A stretch of 45,794 nucleotides of DNA from positions 1-45,794 of the forward strand of contig LNDX01000031.1 of the NCBI GenBank assembly GCA_001464475.1. The letters run 5' to 3'. Within the stretch, counting starts at the first letter, position 1. Every line of letters begins with the position of its first letter. The notes beneath the pieces were generated by a model that worked only from the letters and a program-made list of their open reading frames with translations, had not been told where the DNA came from and ran no database searches. The stretch is from Flavobacteriaceae bacterium Ga0077528 (GTDB taxonomy: Bacteria > Bacteroidota > Bacteroidia > Flavobacteriales > Flavobacteriaceae). The position numbers were made by a program, and so were the translations under genes. Shown piece by piece: positions 41,760 through 45,794 of the stretch.

Positions 41760-43527
41760 GATAACTGAAATTGGGGAAATTGACAGTATTAGTGGAAATA
41801 GTATTTCAGTAAAATTATTTGATAATATTAAATCAAATATGCCAATCATCGATGGTGTTGTTTATCGAATTGGTCAAATAGGCTCATTCGTTAGAATACC
41901 GCTTGGTTATGCTAATTTATATGGAATTGTAACTCAAATTGGTTCAGCAGCTATACCAGAAAATCTAAAAGAAGTTGTTTTTAAAGATTATGACAATTTT
42001 AAAAACACTAGGTGGATAAATATTGTTTTGGCAGGAGAACAAGTTGGAAAAAAGTTTGAGCGTGGAGTTACTCAGTATCCAACAACTGGAGATAAAGTAC
42101 ATTTGGTTACGATTAATGATTTAGATGTAATTTACGGTGGTTATGAAGATTCAAACTCTATAATTGTTGGCAATATAAGCGTTTCTGAGAGTTTAGATGC
42201 AAAAATAGATTTAGACAAGTTAATTTCAAGACATTGCGCAATCGTCGGCTCTACAGGTAGTGGTAAATCTAATTCAGTTTCAGTATTATTACAAGCTATT
42301 GCAAATAGAAATTTTTTAAGTTCGAGAATTTTAATTATTGATCCTCACGGTGAATATAATGATGCTTTATCAAAGTTTTCAAACGTAATTGAAATTAATT
42401 CTAAAGTTGAAGAAAGTAAGCTCTATATTCCTTTTTGGGCTTTGCCTTTTAATGAATTGATGAAATTATTTTCGGGTAATTTAAGTGATCAAAATAGAGA
42501 ATACATAAGAGAAAAAGTTGTAGATGCTAAAATTGTAAGTGCTGAAATAAATAAAATTGAGGTAGCCAAAGAATCAATTACAGCAGATTCACCAATCCCA
42601 TTTAGCTTAAAAAGAATTTGGTTTGAGTTAGACGATTTTGAAAGAAGAACATTAGAAACGGATAGAATAACTTTAACAACTAAAACAGTCGTTGGTGATA
42701 TCGAAACATTAAAGTCAAATGAATATTTACCAGCAGGTTTAGGAAGTAGTGCACCATTCTTAAATTTAAAAGCCAAAGGAATTTTAGGTTTTTTAGACAG
42801 TATGAGAAACCGTATAAATGATAGTAGTTATGGTTTCCTATTTTCTCCTGGTGATTTAACTCCCGATTCAGATGGAAAAATTGTAAAAGATTTAGATAGC
42901 CTATTCCTTGATTGGTTAGGAAATAAATTACCAATTACAATTTTAGATTTATCAGGAATTCCAAGTGAGATAATGTCTTCGATATCAGGAACATTATTAA
43001 AGATTATTTATGATGGTCTTTTTTGGGGTGTTAATACAAAAGTTGGCGGAAAAAAGCAACCTTTACTTATTGTTTTAGAAGAAGCCCATAGTTATTTAAA
43101 AGCTGGAGAGAATTCTATATCTTCAAGAACAGTTCAGATGATTGCTAAAGAAGGTAGAAAATATGGTGTGGGTTTACTTCTAGTAACACAAAGACCTTCA
43201 GAACTTGACGAAACTGTATTAAGCCAATGTGGAACGATGATTGCATTAAGAATGAATAATTCTAAAGATAGAGGGCATATAAAATCTGCTGTTCAGGATG
43301 AATTACAAAGTATGGTAGATTTGTTACCAAGTTTAAGAACTGGGGAAGCTATTATATCTGGCGAGGCAGTTAAAATTCCATCAAGAGTTAAATTTTTCAA
43401 AATTGCAAATGCCCCAAAAAGTTCAGACCCAAAAGCCTCTGACCAATGGTTAAAAACTATAGACAAACCGGAGGAAGAATATAAAAAATTATTAAAATCT
43501 TGGAGAAATCAAAATTATAAAATATGA
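41746..43527 (+). CDS. herA: HerA-like ATPase of a SIR2-HerA defence system
   Basis: 593 residues. An N-terminal HAS-barrel (1-140) precedes the RecA-like ATPase with Walker A GSTGSGKS (168-175), VLIIDPHGEY-like ILIIDPHGEY, and Walker B IVLEEAHSY with Glu445 and Glu446, then TQRPSELDE. HerA hexamers assemble with SIR2 in known systems. It overlaps the next gene by 4 bp (ATGA), so the four proteins are translated from one message. Confidence 0.9.
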   Translation: MSKNKITEIGEIDSISGNSISVKLFDNIKSNMPIIDGVVYRIGQIGSFVRIPLGYANLYGIVTQIGSAAIPENLKEVVFKDYDNFKNTRWINIVLAGEQVGKKFERGVTQYPTTGDKVHLVTINDLDVIYGGYEDSNSIIVGNISVSESLDAKIDLDKLISRHCAIVGSTGSGKSNSVSVLLQAIANRNFLSSRILIIDPHGEYNDALSKFSNVIEINSKVEESKLYIPFWALPFNELMKLFSGNLSDQNREYIREKVVDAKIVSAEINKIEVAKESITADSPIPFSLKRIWFELDDFERRTLETDRITLTTKTVVGDIETLKSNEYLPAGLGSSAPFLNLKAKGILGFLDSMRNRINDSSYGFLFSPGDLTPDSDGKIVKDLDSLFLDWLGNKLPITILDLSGIPSEIMSSISGTLLKIIYDGLFWGVNTKVGGKKQPLLIVLEEAHSYLKAGENSISSRTVQMIAKEGRKYGVGLLLVTQRPSELDETVLSQCGTMIALRMNNSKDRGHIKSAVQDELQSMVDLLPSLRTGEAIISGEAVKIPSRVKFFKIANAPKSSDPKASDQWLKTIDKPEEEYKKLLKSWRNQNYKI

Positions 43528-43745
43528 GTTTACCTGAAATGTTACCTGTTAGTTCTTCTAATATTGAAAGTATTGGATATAATGAACAAGACCAAGAAGT
43601 TTTTGTACGCTTTCTAAATGGAAGTGTTTATGTTTATAAAGGAGTTCCAAAACACGAGTACGAAAATTTGAGGGATGCTCCGTCATTGGGTTCTTATTTA
43701 CATAGAAACTACAAAAATGTTTATCCATATGAAAGAATAGAATAA
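43524..43745 (+). CDS. KTSC-domain protein
   Basis: 73 residues, the whole of a KTSC domain: SSNIESIGYNEQDQEVFVRF, then NGSVYVYKGVP and LGSYLHRNYKNVYPYERI. KTSC domains are small modules of unknown function often found in phage or element proteins. It overlaps herA by 4 bp and abuts the nuclease gene, so it belongs to the defence operon. Confidence 0.88.
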   Translation: MSLPEMLPVSSSNIESIGYNEQDQEVFVRFLNGSVYVYKGVPKHEYENLRDAPSLGSYLHRNYKNVYPYERIE

Positions 43746-44771
43746 ATGATAAGTCTAAACCAACAACTCAAAAGAGTAGAAATTTCAAACTTTGAAATAG
43801 AAAATCAAATAGTTTTTAACTATTTTGACAATCTTCCGGCGACTGAAAGAGATGACAAATTACTTCGTGCTGTTTATATTGGTATTCTTGCCTTGATGGA
43901 AGACCGAATTTCTGCTTTTCTAGCAAAAACCAATAATGAATTAGGAACAGAGTTAGAAAGTCTGAAAATGATTTTCGAAATGAAAAAAGAACTTTTCTAT
44001 AAATCAACAATAAAAGGGATTTTAGCAGAAGATGAAATTGCTGAATTTCTAAACAATTATTTTCAAGAAAGAAGAATAAAAGACAAAGCGTTCTTAACAG
44101 GAAATACTGCTGGAAGTTTACCAAAAAATAAAACTGGAGATATCATTTGCGAGATAAATGGAAATCCAGATTTGAAAATTGCCATTGAATGTAAGTTTGA
44201 TAAAAGTATACGTTTCGGAGACATAGAAACAAAAGATATTTTTACTAGAAAATCAGATACTGCTTGGAGCCAATTGATAGAAGCTCAAGCTAACAGAGAT
44301 GCTAAAGTGAGTTTGATAGTTTTTGATATTTCATTGGTTGAAAATTCTATTTTAAAGAATTTTGAAAATGTGGGTTACATACCTGAAATTGGTTTTGTTG
44401 CTATTATAAATTCTCAGAAAGGAGATTATTCTAATTTGGCAATTGCGTATATGTTGGCAAGAGATATTGTTTTAAATGCTAAACCAATAGAACTAGAAAA
44501 GGATTTGTTAGCAATTTTATTGAATAGAATTATTAAAGATATTAATGAAGTTTTAACTATAAAATCATTAGTATTAAATAATATTGATAATAATAAAGCT
44601 ATTTTAAAACAACTTGAAAAATCAATTTTATTAATGGAATTCAATCAAGAGTATTTAAAGAAATTTCTAAATGATGGTACTCTTACCAAAAAAGATTTAT
44701 TAGATTTTTATTATGGAGAAGATGTAAAAGATAAATACAAGGTGATAGAAAAAGAAATAAATGGCATATAA
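43746..44771 (+). CDS. PD-(D/E)XK nuclease-like protein of the defence operon
   Basis: 341 residues. The core KTGDIICEI (Asp132), LKIAIECKFDKS (Glu148, Lys150) fits the D-(15)-ExK spacing of PD-(D/E)XK nucleases. An N-terminal helical region with MEDRISAFLAKTNNEL precedes it and a long helical C-terminus follows. A nuclease added to SIR2-HerA is unusual. It begins at the base after the KTSC stop. Confidence 0.8.
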   Translation: MISLNQQLKRVEISNFEIENQIVFNYFDNLPATERDDKLLRAVYIGILALMEDRISAFLAKTNNELGTELESLKMIFEMKKELFYKSTIKGILAEDEIAEFLNNYFQERRIKDKAFLTGNTAGSLPKNKTGDIICEINGNPDLKIAIECKFDKSIRFGDIETKDIFTRKSDTAWSQLIEAQANRDAKVSLIVFDISLVENSILKNFENVGYIPEIGFVAIINSQKGDYSNLAIAYMLARDIVLNAKPIELEKDLLAILLNRIIKDINEVLTIKSLVLNNIDNNKAILKQLEKSILLMEFNQEYLKKFLNDGTLTKKDLLDFYYGEDVKDKYKVIEKEINGI

Positions 44772-44838
44772 GCTACTTTTTAGTTTAGTAATAAATTGAC
44801 GTTTTAGGTTTCCAGTTGCCACTCCTTCCCAACGCTCA

Positions 44839-44906
44839 AAAAAATTACTGTCATGGTTATTGGTGCAATAACACGTACGCTGCGCAACTCATGCCAGTAA
44901 TTTTTT
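44839..44906. repeat. Large inverted repeat 1 (with nested hairpin)
   Basis: AAAAAATTACTGTCATG (44839-44855) pairs with CATGCCAGTAATTTTTT (44890-44906) with one mismatch. Inside, GTTATTG-gtg-CAATAAC (44856-44872) makes a second stem. It is the first of three consecutive structures downstream of the defence operon. Confidence 0.75.
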
Positions 44907-44913
44907 CTCCCAA

Positions 44914-45008
44914 GCTTCTTTACATAATGTGGCATTATAGTGCATAAAGAACTATCCTGCTACTAATGAAAATCTCGGATGCACTATAATAACATTATGT
45001 AAAAAAGC
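44914..45008. repeat. Large inverted repeat 2
   Basis: GCTTCTTTACATAATGT (44914-44930) pairs with ACATTATGTAAAAAAGC (44992-45008) with one mismatch. ATTATAGTGCAT (44934-44945) pairs perfectly with ATGCACTATAAT (44979-44990). The loop is 33 nt. Confidence 0.8.
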
Positions 45009-45028
45009 CGCTCACCCAACGCGCTTGC

Positions 45029-45103
45029 CAGTGGCTCCAGGACAACTTTTTTCTATGCTTCCTCGCACCAGCCTGCATAGAAAAAAACCGTCCTTCGCCA
45101 CTG
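45029..45103. repeat. Large inverted repeat 3
   Basis: CAGTGGC (45029-45035) with GCCACTG (45097-45103), GGAC (45040-45043) with GTCC (45090-45093), and TTTTTTCTATGC (45047-45058) with GCATAGAAAAAA (45075-45086) form one interrupted stem. The base composition is less AT-rich than the coding DNA. Confidence 0.78.
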
Positions 45104-45109
45104 TCTTTA

Positions 45110-45455
45110 ACAACGTCCATCATTTCATAAGAAACTTTACGGTTTCCATTTGTTTTAAGAACGTTCACGTTAACTGTTTTTATCAACTTTGTAGTTAAAT
45201 CGGTAGTATTTTCATTGCTTTTGTAAGTAATAAAATGGCTTTTAATCTCAGTTAATTTGCCTATAGTAAAAACCATTTTATTACCCACAAAACCAAAATC
45301 CCCAGTAAGAGTATCAAATTCTTTGGCCGGATAAAAAGCGTTTTTATTGTTTGATTTGTTTTTTCATCCATCCAAAGAATTTGATACCCTTTCCGAAGAC
45401 GTCTATCTTTCAAATCAACTCTCATTCCTTCTGATAAAATCTGATTAAACAACAC
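45110..45455 (-). pseudogene. Disrupted ORF at the right edge of the window
   Basis: On the minus strand a 64-residue frame starts at 45455 (MLFNQILSEG...) and reads to about 45350. There the frame changes in an A-run, and KNAFYPAKEFDTLTGDFGF, then GNKMVFTIGKLTEIKSH, continue in the other frame to about 45110. One extra A would restore a single frame of at least 110 residues. No family recognised. The rest of 45456-45794 is homopolymer-rich, with no credible gene. Confidence 0.35.
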
Positions 45456-45794
45456 TTTTGATTTGATTATTCAAAATAAAAATAAAAAAAAAGAGAGCAA
45501 AGGTAAGTTCCAGGTTTACAAGAAAGAAAGTTCAAGCCCTACGGGTTTTAAAAAAAATCTCCACCTATACAGTTTCGCAAAACATTCCACTTTGATTTTG
45601 AAACCCCGATTTCCGATGATGTATCAGGTAGTATTTTTTTTTAAAAAACTTGCTTTTTTGAAACCTTCCACTAGACGAATGGCTTTCTTTTTTTTCTTTT
45701 TTTCTTTTGAAAAAATTTAATGGGCGGAGCGTAGCGAGGCACATCTGCATTTCATAAGAAACACCGCAAAAAATTGAAAATTAATCTAATTTTT

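Noticed and set aside
40446..43527. Reading the pair as a conjugation or segregation module
   Set aside because: HerA-type ATPases also serve in transfer, but the SIR2 domain next to it with 14-bp overlap makes a defence role far more likely.
44800..45110. Integron attC sites
   Set aside because: ACCCAAC at about 45015 fits one core site, but I found no partner GTTRRRY at the right distance and no integrase; the structures differ from the usual attC fold.
45463..45750. ORFs in the last 300 bases on both strands
   Set aside because: They consist of Lys/Phe runs from homopolymer tracts; no start context or family support.
36721..45794. CRISPR array
   Set aside because: There are no regularly spaced repeats; the repeated elements seen here are inverted arms or operators, and no cas genes are present.

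Overview
The window is AT-rich DNA from the phylum Bacteroidota, most likely a Flavobacterium or close relative in the Flavobacteriaceae. The evidence is the protein families (RteC, TIGR04283-type glycosyltransferase, DUF547, Bacteroidota-style AraC regulators), promoters of the TAnnTTTG type, and many short leaders with few Shine-Dalgarno sites. I found no rRNA, tRNA or CRISPR array.

Layout. (1) 163-3248 (+): beta-barrel protein, sterol-desaturase-like hydroxylase, DUF547 protein and a glycosyltransferase in one tight operon. It converges on a minus-strand pair (GH113-like hydrolase and POTRA/BamA-like barrel, 3459-5714) across a shared hairpin terminator. (2) 5931-16170 (+): DUF547 and a barrel, then a FAD oxidoreductase with a polyferredoxin membrane protein, small lipoproteins, three glycosyltransferases with back-to-back junctions, and an M43-like metalloprotease. 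(3) 16325-24190 (+): MsrB/DUF1223/MsrA/MsrB repair operon, CoaB-like protein, two look-alike RNA hairpins around an SPW-like membrane protein, patatin, HExxH protein, alpha/beta hydrolase, a cNMP-binding/AlbA_2 fusion and a chlorite dismutase. (4) 24321-34901 (+): four YHS-domain genes (one frameshifted), AhpD-like protein, UDG, a GAPDH paralogue, DUF1348, GNAT, two AraC regulators, YceI, SDR, DoxX, DinB and VOC proteins. (5) 35394 to the right end: a genomic island with RteC, an excisionase-like HTH, a replication/DnaC-like module, a winged-HTH/nucleotidyltransferase pair under two perfectly spaced palindromes, and a four-gene SIR2-HerA-KTSC-PD-(D/E)XK operon. It ends in a non-coding stretch with three large consecutive inverted repeats.

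How it fits together. Regions 2-4 look like a stress-response neighbourhood, with methionine sulfoxide repair, chlorite dismutase, AhpD, YceI, SDR and DUF1348. Two promoter codes visible in the DNA tie the genes together. Code A is two 11-bp-spaced TG half-sites ending in nTGACA, then exactly 21 nt, then TAnnTTTR. It occurs before six genes or operons (5931, 16325, 18969, 27760, 32001, 32602) and resembles CarH/LitR-type MerR operators. Code B is TCCAT, 21 bp, TCCAT, 27 bp, CAnnTTTG. It occurs before three genes (24321, 24979, 26258) and suggests an AraC-type activator. The strongest candidate for a new system is the defence operon at 40446-44771, where the known SIR2-HerA pair is extended by a KTSC protein and a PD-(D/E)XK nuclease with overlapping or abutting reading frames.
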